The position numbers were made by a program, and so were the translations under genes. DNA of 64,000 bases from SH-MAG3 sp036374995 (GTDB lineage Bacteria > Gemmatimonadota > Gemmatimonadetes > Longimicrobiales > RSA9). Below are positions 27,386 to 36,328 of the stretch, in pieces; positions within the stretch are counted from its first letter, which is position 1, and the number at the start of each line of letters is the position of its first letter. The notes under the pieces are model-generated. The model saw only the letters and a program-made list of their open reading frames with translations. It was not told the origin of the DNA and did no database searches. The stretch is taken from positions 1-64,000 of the forward strand of contig DASUSS010000007.1 of the NCBI GenBank assembly GCA_036374995.1, in the 5' to 3' direction.

Positions 27386-28211
27386 AGCGCTGCTGTTCGC
27401 GAGCGATTCGCCGCTGTCGGCGGCGGACCTCTCACGGGTGGACGAGCGGCTCGATGAGGACACGGTCGAGGCCGTCATCCAGGAGTTGCGCGCGGAATAC
27501 GAGCTGAGCGAGCGCTCGTTCCAGATCTACGAGGTAGGCGGCGGCTACCAGCTGCTGACGCGCCCGGAGTTCGTCACGATCCTGGAGCGCTACGAGACCG
27601 TGCCGCAGTCGTCGCGACTCTCTGCGCCCGCCCTCGAGGTGCTCGCGATCATCGCGTATCGGCAGCCGCTCGGTCGGGCGGAGATCGAGGACATCCGCGG
27701 AGTCGGCTCGAGCGGCGTGTTGCGCACTCTGCAGGAGCGCAGCCTGATCGAGCCGGTCGCGCGCGGCGAGGGTCTGGGCCGGCCGCTGCTGTACGGCACG
27801 ACGCGGAAGTTCCTCGAGCATTTCGGATTCCGCTCGCTCGAGGACCTGCCGCGGCCCGACGAGCTGCCGGTCGTCCTGCGGGAGCGGCCTGCCGTGAGCA
27901 CGATACCGCTCGATGCGGACGAGGCGCCGCAGCCCGCTGACGCCACGGGGGAAGCGCCGCAGCCGCCCGCGGCGGTCGAGGAAGCGCCGGTGTCGGCGGA
28001 GCCCGGCCCGGAAGCGCCGTCCGACATGGCGGAAGACACAGCGGCCGATCAGGCGGATGCCGCCGGCGAAGCGGCGGACTCGGAGCCGGTCGCGGCGAAC
28101 GCTCCGGAGGCGGGCGGTGCGGCCGACGAGCGCTCCGACGACGAGGCGGCGGACGCGGGTTCGACGGAGCCATCGGATCGGGAGCTGGACGAGGTACCGC
28201 ACCGCGGCTGA
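27363..28211 (+). CDS. scpB: segregation and condensation protein ScpB
   Basis: The 282-residue protein has the two winged helices of ScpB in its first 170 residues (IIEALLFASDSPLS, APALEVLAIIAYRQPLGRAEIEDIRG, FGFRSLEDLP). Residues after about 185 form a low-complexity Ala/Glu/Pro/Asp tail of about 100 residues that is not part of the fold. It partners ScpA in the SMC complex. Its stop overlaps the rluB start (TGATG). Confidence 0.93.
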   Translation: MRLTQIIEALLFASDSPLSAADLSRVDERLDEDTVEAVIQELRAEYELSERSFQIYEVGGGYQLLTRPEFVTILERYETVPQSSRLSAPALEVLAIIAYRQPLGRAEIEDIRGVGSSGVLRTLQERSLIEPVARGEGLGRPLLYGTTRKFLEHFGFRSLEDLPRPDELPVVLRERPAVSTIPLDADEAPQPADATGEAPQPPAAVEEAPVSAEPGPEAPSDMAEDTAADQADAAGEAADSEPVAANAPEAGGAADERSDDEAADAGSTEPSDRELDEVPHRG

Positions 28212-28942
28212 TGGAGCAGGAGCGGGGTATCCGTCTCCAGAAGTACCTGGCGCAGGCCGGCGTCGCGTCGCGGCGGGCGTGCGAGGCGCTGATCACCGCC
28301 GGCCGCGTCAGCATCAATGGCAGGGTCGCGTCCGAGCTGGGTGTGCGTGTGCAGCCGGGCGATGACGTGCGGGTGGATGGGCGGAGGATCCGCCCGGCGG
28401 CCGCGCAGTGGTATGCGCTGCACAAGCCGCGCGGTTACCTGAGCACGCGCAGCGATCCGGAAGGACGGCGCACGCTGTACGAGCTGATGCCGCCGCCGAT
28501 GCGGCGGCTGTTTTACGTAGGGCGGCTCGATTTCGACAGCGAAGGTCTAGTCCTGCTGACGAACGACGGCGATACGGCACACCGGCTGCTGCATCCGCGG
28601 TACGGTGTCGACCGGGAGTACGATGTCGAGCTGGATGCCGCGATCGATGATGCGGCACTGGAGCAGCTGCGGCGCGGCGTGCAGCTGGAGGATGGCCGGG
28701 CCCGGGCGCGTTCGGTGAGGCGGAAGGGCGGGCAGCGTGTGGTGCTCACGCTGCGCGAGGGTCGCAAGCGCGAGGTGCGGCGCATGTTCGCCGAGCTGGG
28801 TTACCAGGTGCGTCGGCTGCGCCGGGTCCGATACGGTCCCATACGACTCGGTCGGCTCGGCTCGGGCGAGTGGCGTGCGCTCGAGCCACGCGAGATGGAC
28901 GCGCTGCGACGTCTCGCCCGCGCCGGCGATCAGGACGACTGA
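28211..28942 (+). CDS. rluB: RsuA/RluB-family 23S rRNA pseudouridine synthase
   Basis: A 243-residue protein with an N-terminal S4 RNA-binding domain (RLQKYLAQAGVASRRACEALI) and the pseudouridine synthase domain with catalytic Asp in VGRLDFDSEGLVLLTND. The C-terminal EGRKREVRRMF motif is typical. Adjacency to scpAB, as in Bacillus, favours RluB, which modifies helix 80 of 23S rRNA. Confidence 0.9.
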   Translation: MEQERGIRLQKYLAQAGVASRRACEALITAGRVSINGRVASELGVRVQPGDDVRVDGRRIRPAAAQWYALHKPRGYLSTRSDPEGRRTLYELMPPPMRRLFYVGRLDFDSEGLVLLTNDGDTAHRLLHPRYGVDREYDVELDAAIDDAALEQLRRGVQLEDGRARARSVRRKGGQRVVLTLREGRKREVRRMFAELGYQVRRLRRVRYGPIRLGRLGSGEWRALEPREMDALRRLARAGDQDD

Positions 28943-28955
28943 ATTCGATGACATC

Positions 28956-30608
28956 ATGGATATAGACGGCAACACCGTGCTCATCCTGGGCGGGTCCGGC
29001 CTGGTCGGGATGGCGGTCGCCCGGGAGCTGCTGCAGCACGCACCGGCCCGGCTCGTGATCAGCGGCCTGACGCGCGCGGAGGCCGAGGGCGCGATCGCCG
29101 AGCTCCAGGATGAGCCCGGTCTGGACGGGACGCAGCTCGAGCCGGCCTGGGGTGACCTGTTCCAGACGGACGTGCTGCGCGAGCGCGCGCGTGCCGACGT
29201 CCTGGCCGACCGAGCAGCACGCGCACAGCTGCTCGATGACCTCTACGGCGAGCTGACGGAGGATGTGGTGGCGCGGTCCGCGCTCGGCGCGCTGATCGCC
29301 CGCACCCGGCCGGACATCGTCATCGACTGCATCAATACGGCCACGGCATTCGCGTATCAGAACGTGTTCGACAGCGCGGCGAACCTGCGCGCGCTCGGCA
29401 ATGCCGGTACCGTGACGGCCGAGGTGATCGAGGAGCATCTCGCCACGCTCTACCTGCCGCAGCTGATCCGTCACGTGCAGATCATGCTGGAGGCGATGCG
29501 CCGCGCGGGCACGGGCTTCTACATCAAGGTCGGAACCGCAGGCACCGGCGGCATGGGCCTCAACATCCCGTTCACGCACTCGGAGGAGCGGCCGAGCCGG
29601 ATGCTGCTTGCGAAATCCGGCGTCGCCGGTGCGCACACGCTGCTGCTCTACCTCATGGCACGCACGCCGGGCGCGCCGGCGGTCAAGGAGATCAAGCCGA
29701 CGGCGGCCATCAGCTGGAAGCGGATCGAGTACGGCGAGATCCGCCGCCGGGGCCGCGTGATTCGTCGCATCGATGCGTCTGCGCCGCTGCCGCTCGAGCA
29801 TGCATTCACCGGGCAGCCGGACTACCGCGAGCTGGATGCAGCGCTCACCGGCGTGTTCATCGATGCGGGCGAGAACGGGCTCTTCAGCATGGGGGAGTTC
29901 GAGACGCTCACGGCGCTCGGGCTGATGGAGTTCATCACGCCGGAGGAGATCGCCACGAACGTGGTGCGCGAGATCCGCGGGCATCCGACCGGCCGGGACA
30001 TCGTCGGCGCACTGGACGCCGCGACGTCCGGCCCCACGTATCGTGCCGGCGTCCTGCGCGAGGTCGCGCTCGATCGCATGGCCTCCCTGGAGCGCGAGCA
30101 CGGTGTCGAGGCCGTCGCCTACGAGATGCTCGGACCGCCGCGCCTCTCCAAGCTCCTGTTCGAGAGCGCCATCCTCGCCCGGCTCCTCGCCGGTCTCGGC
30201 GATGTCGCCGAGCTGGATCCGGATCGCACGGCGCGCGCTGCGCACGATCTTCTCAACGACGACACGGATCTGCGCAGCCGCATCCTCACGATCGGCCTGC
30301 CGATCCTGCTGCCGGATGGCGCCAGCCTGCTGCGCGGGCCGGACGTGAAGATCACGCCCGAAGCAGGTCAACCATCGACCGATGCACGTCTTGCGGACGC
30401 CGGCTGGGTGGACCTTCGGCCCGCGAACTGGCGTAAATGGAGTGAGCGGGCGCGATGCATGCTCCAGGAGCTGGGCACGCGGCCCGGACCCGAGCACGGC
30501 TCGCGCTCCGACCGCGAGCCGGCCGATCGAGGCGTCGCGATCCGGCCGGGTCGGATGGCCGCGTGGGTATTCCGCTACGAGGATCGCGGAGAGCGTAACA
30601 AGCGCTGA
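28956..30608 (+). CDS. Rossmann-fold NAD(P)-binding protein of unknown function
   Basis: This 550-residue protein opens with a dinucleotide-binding loop VLILGGSGLVGMAVARELL (about 8-26) and a long region rich in helices; IDCINTATAF and GTAGTGGMGLN also look like sugar-nucleotide or short-chain dehydrogenase elements. No catalytic YxxxK could be placed with confidence. The length is about twice that of a normal SDR, so a second domain after residue 300 is likely. It lies between rluB and the moxR cluster, with 13 and 51 bases of spacing. Enzyme activity is not assigned. Confidence 0.7.
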   Translation: MDIDGNTVLILGGSGLVGMAVARELLQHAPARLVISGLTRAEAEGAIAELQDEPGLDGTQLEPAWGDLFQTDVLRERARADVLADRAARAQLLDDLYGELTEDVVARSALGALIARTRPDIVIDCINTATAFAYQNVFDSAANLRALGNAGTVTAEVIEEHLATLYLPQLIRHVQIMLEAMRRAGTGFYIKVGTAGTGGMGLNIPFTHSEERPSRMLLAKSGVAGAHTLLLYLMARTPGAPAVKEIKPTAAISWKRIEYGEIRRRGRVIRRIDASAPLPLEHAFTGQPDYRELDAALTGVFIDAGENGLFSMGEFETLTALGLMEFITPEEIATNVVREIRGHPTGRDIVGALDAATSGPTYRAGVLREVALDRMASLEREHGVEAVAYEMLGPPRLSKLLFESAILARLLAGLGDVAELDPDRTARAAHDLLNDDTDLRSRILTIGLPILLPDGASLLRGPDVKITPEAGQPSTDARLADAGWVDLRPANWRKWSERARCMLQELGTRPGPEHGSRSDREPADRGVAIRPGRMAAWVFRYEDRGERNKR

Positions 30609-30659
30609 GCCGTCCACCCTGTCGGCCGGCGCAACACCCGAATACGGAGGGGGCCGTTG

Positions 30660-31640
30660 GTGGAAGGAACGGTGACGACGACACCGGCCGCGGGGCGCGA
30701 GCTGGCGCAGCGCATCCGCGCGGAGCTGCACAAGCGGGTCGTCGGTCAGGAGGCGATGATCGAGCGGCTGCTGATCGGTCTGCTGACCGGCGGTCACGTG
30801 CTGCTCGAGGGCGTTCCCGGCCTCGCCAAGACCCTCACGGTGCGCTCGCTCGCGGACGCGATGTCCGCCTCCTTCGAGCGCATCCAGTTCACACCCGACC
30901 TGCTGCCTGCCGACGTGGTCGGCACGATGATCTACAACCAGCGCACGGGCGACTTCTCGGCCCGGCGCGGACCCATCTTCGCCAATATCGTGCTCGCCGA
31001 CGAGATCAACCGCGCGCCGCCGAAGGTGCAGTCGGCACTGCTCGAGGCGATGCAGGAGCATCAGGTCACGCTGGGCGGCGAGACGTTCGCGCTGCCGAAG
31101 CCGTTCCTCGTGCTCGCGACCCAGACCCCGATCGAGCAGGAAGGCACCTATCCGCTGCCGGAGGCGCAGGTCGACCGCTTCATGCTGAAGCTGCGCATCG
31201 GCTACCCGGAGAAGACGGACGAGAAGGAGATCATGCGCCGCATGGCGGGCCGCGAGCCCGTCGCGCTCGAGCAGGTGGCCACGACGGAGCAGATCCTGAA
31301 CGCGCGTCACGAGATCCTCGGTGTCTACATGGATGAGAAGATCGAGGACTACATCGTCTCGATCGTGCATGCGACGCGCGAGCCGGGCGATTACGGTCTC
31401 GGCAGCATGGCCCCGCTCATCCAGTACGGCGCCTCGCCGCGCGCGAGCATATACCTCGCCGTATGTGCGCGGGCGCAGGCGTATCTGCAGGGCAGGGGCT
31501 ACGTGCTGCCCGATGACGTGAAGGCCGTCGGCCCCGACGTGCTGCGTCACCGCATCATCACGAGCTTCGAGGCGGAGGCGGAGGAAGTGACGTCCGACGA
31601 CATCGTGACCCGCGTCTTCGCGGCGGTCGAAGTGCCGTGA
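30660..31640 (+). CDS. MoxR-family AAA+ ATPase
   Basis: A 326-residue AAA+ ATPase with Walker A EGVPGLAKT, Walker B VLADEINRAPPKVQSALLEAMQE and sensor 1 LATQTPIEQEGTYPLPEAQ. MoxR proteins act as chaperones with VWA-domain partners. GTG 30660 is chosen because GGAGGGGG (30647-30653) is six bases upstream; TTG 30657 is the alternative. It leads a six-gene cluster with overlapping frames. Confidence 0.93.
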   Translation: MEGTVTTTPAAGRELAQRIRAELHKRVVGQEAMIERLLIGLLTGGHVLLEGVPGLAKTLTVRSLADAMSASFERIQFTPDLLPADVVGTMIYNQRTGDFSARRGPIFANIVLADEINRAPPKVQSALLEAMQEHQVTLGGETFALPKPFLVLATQTPIEQEGTYPLPEAQVDRFMLKLRIGYPEKTDEKEIMRRMAGREPVALEQVATTEQILNARHEILGVYMDEKIEDYIVSIVHATREPGDYGLGSMAPLIQYGASPRASIYLAVCARAQAYLQGRGYVLPDDVKAVGPDVLRHRIITSFEAEAEEVTSDDIVTRVFAAVEVP

Positions 31641-32596
31641 TCCGGCTCCTGCGTCGCGCGCCCGAACCGCCGCCGGAGCAGACGGCTCCCGCAACGCGCG
31701 ACATCCTGCGCCAGGTGCGGCAGATCGAGTTGCGCACGCGCGGTCTCGTGACGTCGATCTTCAGCGGCGAGTACCAGAGCGTGTTCCGCGGGCAGGGCAT
31801 GGAGTTCTCCGAGGTGCGCGAGTACGAGCCGGGCGATGACGTGCGCAACATCGACTGGAACGTGACGGCGCGCACCGGCCATCCCTACGTGAAGAAGCAC
31901 GTGGAGGAGCGCGAGCTCACGGTGCTGCTCGTGGTGGACCTGTCGGGCTCGGAGCAGTTCGGCACGCGCGGCCGCTTCAAGGCGGAGCTGGCCGCCGAGC
32001 TGGCGGCCGTGCTCGCACTCTCGGCGGTCCGCAACAACGACCGTGTCGGCCTGCTCATCTTCAGCGATCACGTGGAGCATGTCGTGCCGCCGCGCAAGGG
32101 ACGGCGCCACGCGCTGCGTCTGGTGCGCGACCTGCTCGCGTTCCGGCCACGCGGGCGCGGCACGGACATCCCGGGCGCGCTCGACTATGCCGCGCGGCTG
32201 CTCGCGCACCGCGGCATCATCTTCCTGCTCAGCGATTTCGCCATGCGCAGCGACGGCGACGGCGCCGAGCGCGCGCGCTGGGAGAAGACCCTGCGACTCG
32301 TCTCCCGCCGACACGACGTCGTGGGCGTGTCCATCTCCGATCCGGCCGAGCTCGATCTGCCCGACGTCGGCGTCGTCGCGCTCGAGGACCCCGAGTCCGG
32401 CGAGCTCACGTGGATCGACACATCGCGCGCCGAGATGCACGACCTGTTCGGCGCGTTGCTCGCGCGTGAGCGTGCGGAGACGAGACGCCTGTTCCGCCGT
32501 CTGGGTGTGGACGAGATCGAGGTCCGCACGAACGAGGCGTATGTCCGCCCGCTGCTGGCCTTCTTCCGGCGCCGCGAGCGCCAGCGCAGCCGATGA
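31637..32596 (+). CDS. DUF58 VWA-like protein
   Basis: The 319-residue protein carries the DUF58 signature REYEPGDDVRNIDWNVTART and a VWA core with an intact MIDAS start (VVDLSGS). Such proteins are the standard partners of MoxR ATPases in Bat-type clusters. GTG start overlapping moxR by 4 bases; the end overlaps the next gene by 4. Confidence 0.9.
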   Translation: MIRLLRRAPEPPPEQTAPATRDILRQVRQIELRTRGLVTSIFSGEYQSVFRGQGMEFSEVREYEPGDDVRNIDWNVTARTGHPYVKKHVEERELTVLLVVDLSGSEQFGTRGRFKAELAAELAAVLALSAVRNNDRVGLLIFSDHVEHVVPPRKGRRHALRLVRDLLAFRPRGRGTDIPGALDYAARLLAHRGIIFLLSDFAMRSDGDGAERARWEKTLRLVSRRHDVVGVSISDPAELDLPDVGVVALEDPESGELTWIDTSRAEMHDLFGALLARERAETRRLFRRLGVDEIEVRTNEAYVRPLLAFFRRRERQRSR

Positions 32597-33516
32597 GAGC
32601 CGCCGTCGCTCTGCTCCTGCTCGTACTGGCTGCGCCGGCCGCCCGTGCCCAGCGCCCGCAGGCGGCGGTCGTGCCCGAGTCGATCCGCGTCGGTGACGTG
32701 TTCCACGCGGCCGTGAGAATGCCGCTGCCGGCAGGGACCCGACTCGCCGTGCCGGACTCGCTGGCGCTGGTCGAGGATGTCGAGCAGGCCGGCGCGCGCG
32801 AAGTACGCATCGACTCTGCGGGCGCGGCGCGCCACGCGACCGTTCTCTATCCGCTCGCTGCATGGCGGCCCGGGAGCTACCAGCTTCCCGACCTCCAGCT
32901 CCGCGTGATTCACGCTGCCGGAGACTCCGTGCTGACGGTATCCCTGCCGGCATTCGAGGTGACTTCGGTGCTGCCGGCCGATACGGCGGGGATCGAGCCG
33001 AAGCCGGCGAAGGACGTGCTCGGAGCGAACCGGCTGTGGTGGCCGATCCTCCTCGCACTGCTGCTCGCCGCCATCATCGCGACGCTGCTCTACATCTGGT
33101 GGCGGCGCCGGCGCGGCGCCGAAGAACCCGTAGTCTTCACGCCGGGCGTGCCCCCGCGGGACGCCGCGCTCGCCCGGCTGGACGCACTGCGTCGCGAGGG
33201 GTTGATCGAGCGAGGTGAGCTCAGAGAGCTCTACGAGCGTCTGACGGAAACGCTGCGCCATTTCGTCGCCGCCGTCGAGCCGCGCTGGAGCGTGGACCTC
33301 ACGACGTCGGAGCTTGCTGCACGGATGCGCTCGGAAGTGGACATCACCGATGCGCTCGAGCTGACGCGGATTCTGGGCGAGGCGGATCTCGTGAAGTTTG
33401 CGCGGGCCGAGACGACCCGCGACAACGCGCGCCGCGATCTCGAAGCCGCGCGCGCCTGGGTCGAGCGCTTCGCCGCCGCCGAACCCGAGCTACCGGACGA
33501 GCAGAGGGCCGCATGA
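32593..33516 (+). CDS. membrane protein of the Bat cluster (DUF4381-like)
   Basis: A 307-residue protein with a signal peptide, a periplasmic beta-rich region of about 120 residues, one membrane helix near 150 (WWPILLALLLAAIIATLLYI) and a cytoplasmic helical tail with ELYERLTETLRHFVAA. This layout resembles the small protein usually found between DUF58 and BatA. No enzymatic motif is seen. Confidence 0.7.
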   Translation: MRAAVALLLLVLAAPAARAQRPQAAVVPESIRVGDVFHAAVRMPLPAGTRLAVPDSLALVEDVEQAGAREVRIDSAGAARHATVLYPLAAWRPGSYQLPDLQLRVIHAAGDSVLTVSLPAFEVTSVLPADTAGIEPKPAKDVLGANRLWWPILLALLLAAIIATLLYIWWRRRRGAEEPVVFTPGVPPRDAALARLDALRREGLIERGELRELYERLTETLRHFVAAVEPRWSVDLTTSELAARMRSEVDITDALELTRILGEADLVKFARAETTRDNARRDLEAARAWVERFAAAEPELPDEQRAA

Positions 33517-34532
33517 GCTTCGGATTCGGCAATCCGTGGGCGCTGCTGCTGCTGCTCGCCATCCCGCTCTACCTGTGGCTCACCCGCGGAGCGCGGCCGG
33601 GCACGCTCACGTTCTCGCGTGCGGGTCTGCTGGGGAAGATCGCCCCCCGCAGTGCTCGCGTTCTCGCCATCATCCCGGGGTGGCTGCGCGCACTCGCGTT
33701 CGCCGCGCTCGTCATTGCCATTGCGACGCCGCGTACCGGCGCATCGGTCGTGGATGTGGATGCGGACGGCATTGCGATCGCGCTCGTGGTCGACATCTCG
33801 AGCTCGATGCTCGCCGAGGACATGTCGGTCGAGGATGACGAGGGGCGCCGACGGGCGCGCAATCGCCTCGCCGCCGCGAAGGAGACGGTCGCCGCTTTCG
33901 TGCGCGGCCGCGAGTACGACCGGATCGGCCTCGTCGCATTCGCGGGCGAGGCGCTGACGCAGGTGCCGATCACGATCGACTACCCGGTCATCTATCAGGC
34001 GCTCGAACAGCTCCAGGCGGGCACCGGGATGCTCGAGGATGGAACCGCGATCGGCACCGCGATCGCGACGGCCGCGAACCGGCTGCGCCGCGCGCCCGGT
34101 GAGTCCCGCGTCATGATCCTCATGACGGACGGCGAGAACAACCGTGGCGACATCGATCCCGTCACCGCAGCGCAGGCCGCGGCCGCATTCGACATCAAGG
34201 TCTACACGATCGGCGTCGGCAGTGATGGCGTCGCGCCGATTCCGATCGCGACGGGTCCGTTCGGCGTGCAGTATGCCAGCCTGCCCGTGCATATCGATGA
34301 GGACCTGCTGCGCGAGATCGCGTCGATCACGGGCGGCCAGTACTTCCGCGCGACGAACGAGGCCGCGCTGGACAGCATCTACGGCCGTATCGACCAGCTG
34401 GAGCGCACGCGCGTCGAGATCACCCGGTATGTGAACTACACGCCGCATTACCTGCCGCTGCTCGCGCTCGCCGCGCTGGCATTGCTGGGCGAGTGGACTC
34501 TGCGTGCCAGCCGGTTCGGGAGGGTGCCATGA
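33513..34532 (+). CDS. batA: BatA-like VWA membrane protein
   Basis: A 339-residue protein with two N-terminal helices, a periplasmic VWA domain with complete MIDAS residues (DISSS near 92, DGT near 177, MTDGEN) and a C-terminal helix. Bat proteins were first described in Bacteroides aerotolerance and are thought to work with MoxR at the membrane. Overlaps of 4 bases on both sides indicate coupled translation. Confidence 0.9.
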   Translation: MSFGFGNPWALLLLLAIPLYLWLTRGARPGTLTFSRAGLLGKIAPRSARVLAIIPGWLRALAFAALVIAIATPRTGASVVDVDADGIAIALVVDISSSMLAEDMSVEDDEGRRRARNRLAAAKETVAAFVRGREYDRIGLVAFAGEALTQVPITIDYPVIYQALEQLQAGTGMLEDGTAIGTAIATAANRLRRAPGESRVMILMTDGENNRGDIDPVTAAQAAAAFDIKVYTIGVGSDGVAPIPIATGPFGVQYASLPVHIDEDLLREIASITGGQYFRATNEAALDSIYGRIDQLERTRVEITRYVNYTPHYLPLLALAALALLGEWTLRASRFGRVP

Positions 34533-36328
34533 GCTTCGCCCGGCCCGACCTGCTGCCGCTCGCGCTGATCCTGCCGCTCCTGCTGGCACTCGCCGTCTGG
34601 TTGTATGCCCGGCGCAGACAGCGGATCGCGCGCGCGTTCAGCGACTCGCATCTGCTCGCACGCCTCGGCGGTGCCGGGCTGCTGCGCTTCCCGAAGGGCC
34701 GGCTGATTCTGCTGGCGGCGGCCGGCGCATCACTCGGAATGGCCGCAGCCGGTCCACGCTGGGGCTTCCGCACCGGCACCGGCCAGGCGCTGTCGATGAA
34801 CGTCGTGATCGCCACGGACATCTCGAAATCCATGCTCGCACCCGACATCGAGCCGAACCGTCTGGAGCGCGCGCGGCTGTTCGCGCGGCGCATGCTCCGC
34901 GAGCTCGCAGGCGACCGGTTCGGTCTCGTCGTGTTCGCCGGCCGCGCCTACATCCTCTCCCCGCTCACGGTCGATCACAGCGCGCTCGAGCTGTACCTCG
35001 ACGCGCTCGACCCGAACATGGTCAGTCAGGGTGGCTCGTCGCTCGCGGCCGCGATCGCCCAGGCCACCGACCTCGTGCGCGGCTCCGAGCTGACCGGTGG
35101 CGACCGCGCCGTGGTCCTGCTGAGCGACGGCGAGGCACTGGAGGAGATCGATGGCGTCGAGGCTGCCGCCGATCGAGCGGCACGAGCCGGCGTGCGCATC
35201 ATCACGATCGGCGTCGGCACCGCCGCCGGTGAGCGCGTGCCCGACATCGATCCCGCCACGGGCCAGGTGGTCGGCTACAAGCGGGACGAGGCGGGCCAGA
35301 TCGTCATCTCGCGCCTCGACGAGAACCTGCTCCGCAGCGTGGCGGACCGCACGGGCGGCAGCTACGTCCGCCTGGACGATGCGGCCGCACTCTCGCGCGT
35401 CGTCAGTCAGCTGCGCGGCATGCAACGCGTCGTCGGTGACAGCACGCAGCGCGTCGAGGCGCGCGAGCGCTTCGCGATCTTTGCCGCGCTCGCGCTCCTG
35501 CTCATCGGTCTCGACCTGCTCCTGTTCGGCGGCCTGCGACGCACCGACGCGCCAGCTGCGGCCGGCGCCGCGCCGATCGTGCCGCCGGCCCGCCGCCCGC
35601 GACGCCGCGCCGCGGCCGCGGTCCTCGTGCTCCTGATCGCCGGCACCGGCTTCGGCATCGGTGATCTGGAAAAGGGGAACCGGCTGTATCGGGAAGGGAA
35701 GTACGAGGAGGCCGTGGCCGCGTATCAGCGGGTGGTCGAGAGCGGCGATGCGACCCCGCAGGTGCACTACAATCTCGGCACGGCGCTTCTCGCACTCGGG
35801 CGGATGCAGGAAGCGGATCACCACTTCCAGAGCGCGCTCCAGGGTGTGGATCCGGAGCTGCGCAAGCGCACGTTCTACAACATGGGCAACCGGTTCCTGC
35901 AGAGCGGGCGTGCGGAGGTGGATCCCCGGCAGCAGGGTGAGCTGCTGGACGCCGCGATCGAGGCGTACAAGCGTACTCTTCGCATCGATCCGGAGGATGT
36001 CGATGCGAAGTGGAACCTCGAGCTGGCGTTGCGCGATCGTGAGGAGAACGAGCAGCGCCAGCAGAGCATGCCGCAGCGCCAGGATCAGCAGCAGCAGTCG
36101 GATGACGAAGGAGAACAGGACCAGCAGCAGTCCGGCGGCAGCGGCTCGAGCGAGTCGCAGTCGTCGTCAGGCGAGGGCCAGGACAGCGGCACGACCATGG
36201 AGAACCGGCCGATGAGTCAGGAACAGGCGGACCGGATCCTGAGTGCGATCGAGCAGGACGAGCGCGAGCTGACGCGTGAGAAGCTGCGACGCGGCCAGCG
36301 TCGCATGCCGGTGCTGCGGGACTGGTAG
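34529..36328 (+). CDS. BatB-BatC fusion: VWA membrane protein with TPR tail
   Basis: The 599-residue protein fuses a BatB module (two N-terminal helices, VWA with DISKS and LLSDGE, about 1-340) to a BatC-like module: a helix near 375, TPR repeats from about 385 (GNRLYREGKYEEAVAAYQRV) and a Gln/Ser-rich tail (515-570). In Bacteroides batB and batC are separate genes. The frame is continuous with no sign of a sequencing join. Confidence 0.85.
   Translation: MSFARPDLLPLALILPLLLALAVWLYARRRQRIARAFSDSHLLARLGGAGLLRFPKGRLILLAAAGASLGMAAAGPRWGFRTGTGQALSMNVVIATDISKSMLAPDIEPNRLERARLFARRMLRELAGDRFGLVVFAGRAYILSPLTVDHSALELYLDALDPNMVSQGGSSLAAAIAQATDLVRGSELTGGDRAVVLLSDGEALEEIDGVEAAADRAARAGVRIITIGVGTAAGERVPDIDPATGQVVGYKRDEAGQIVISRLDENLLRSVADRTGGSYVRLDDAAALSRVVSQLRGMQRVVGDSTQRVEARERFAIFAALALLLIGLDLLLFGGLRRTDAPAAAGAAPIVPPARRPRRRAAAAVLVLLIAGTGFGIGDLEKGNRLYREGKYEEAVAAYQRVVESGDATPQVHYNLGTALLALGRMQEADHHFQSALQGVDPELRKRTFYNMGNRFLQSGRAEVDPRQQGELLDAAIEAYKRTLRIDPEDVDAKWNLELALRDREENEQRQQSMPQRQDQQQQSDDEGEQDQQQSGGSGSSESQSSSGEGQDSGTTMENRPMSQEQADRILSAIEQDERELTREKLRRGQRRMPVLRDW

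Noticed and set aside
28746..31694. 982-codon minus-strand frame
   Set aside because: Antisense to rluB, the Rossmann protein and moxR; no domain or signal.
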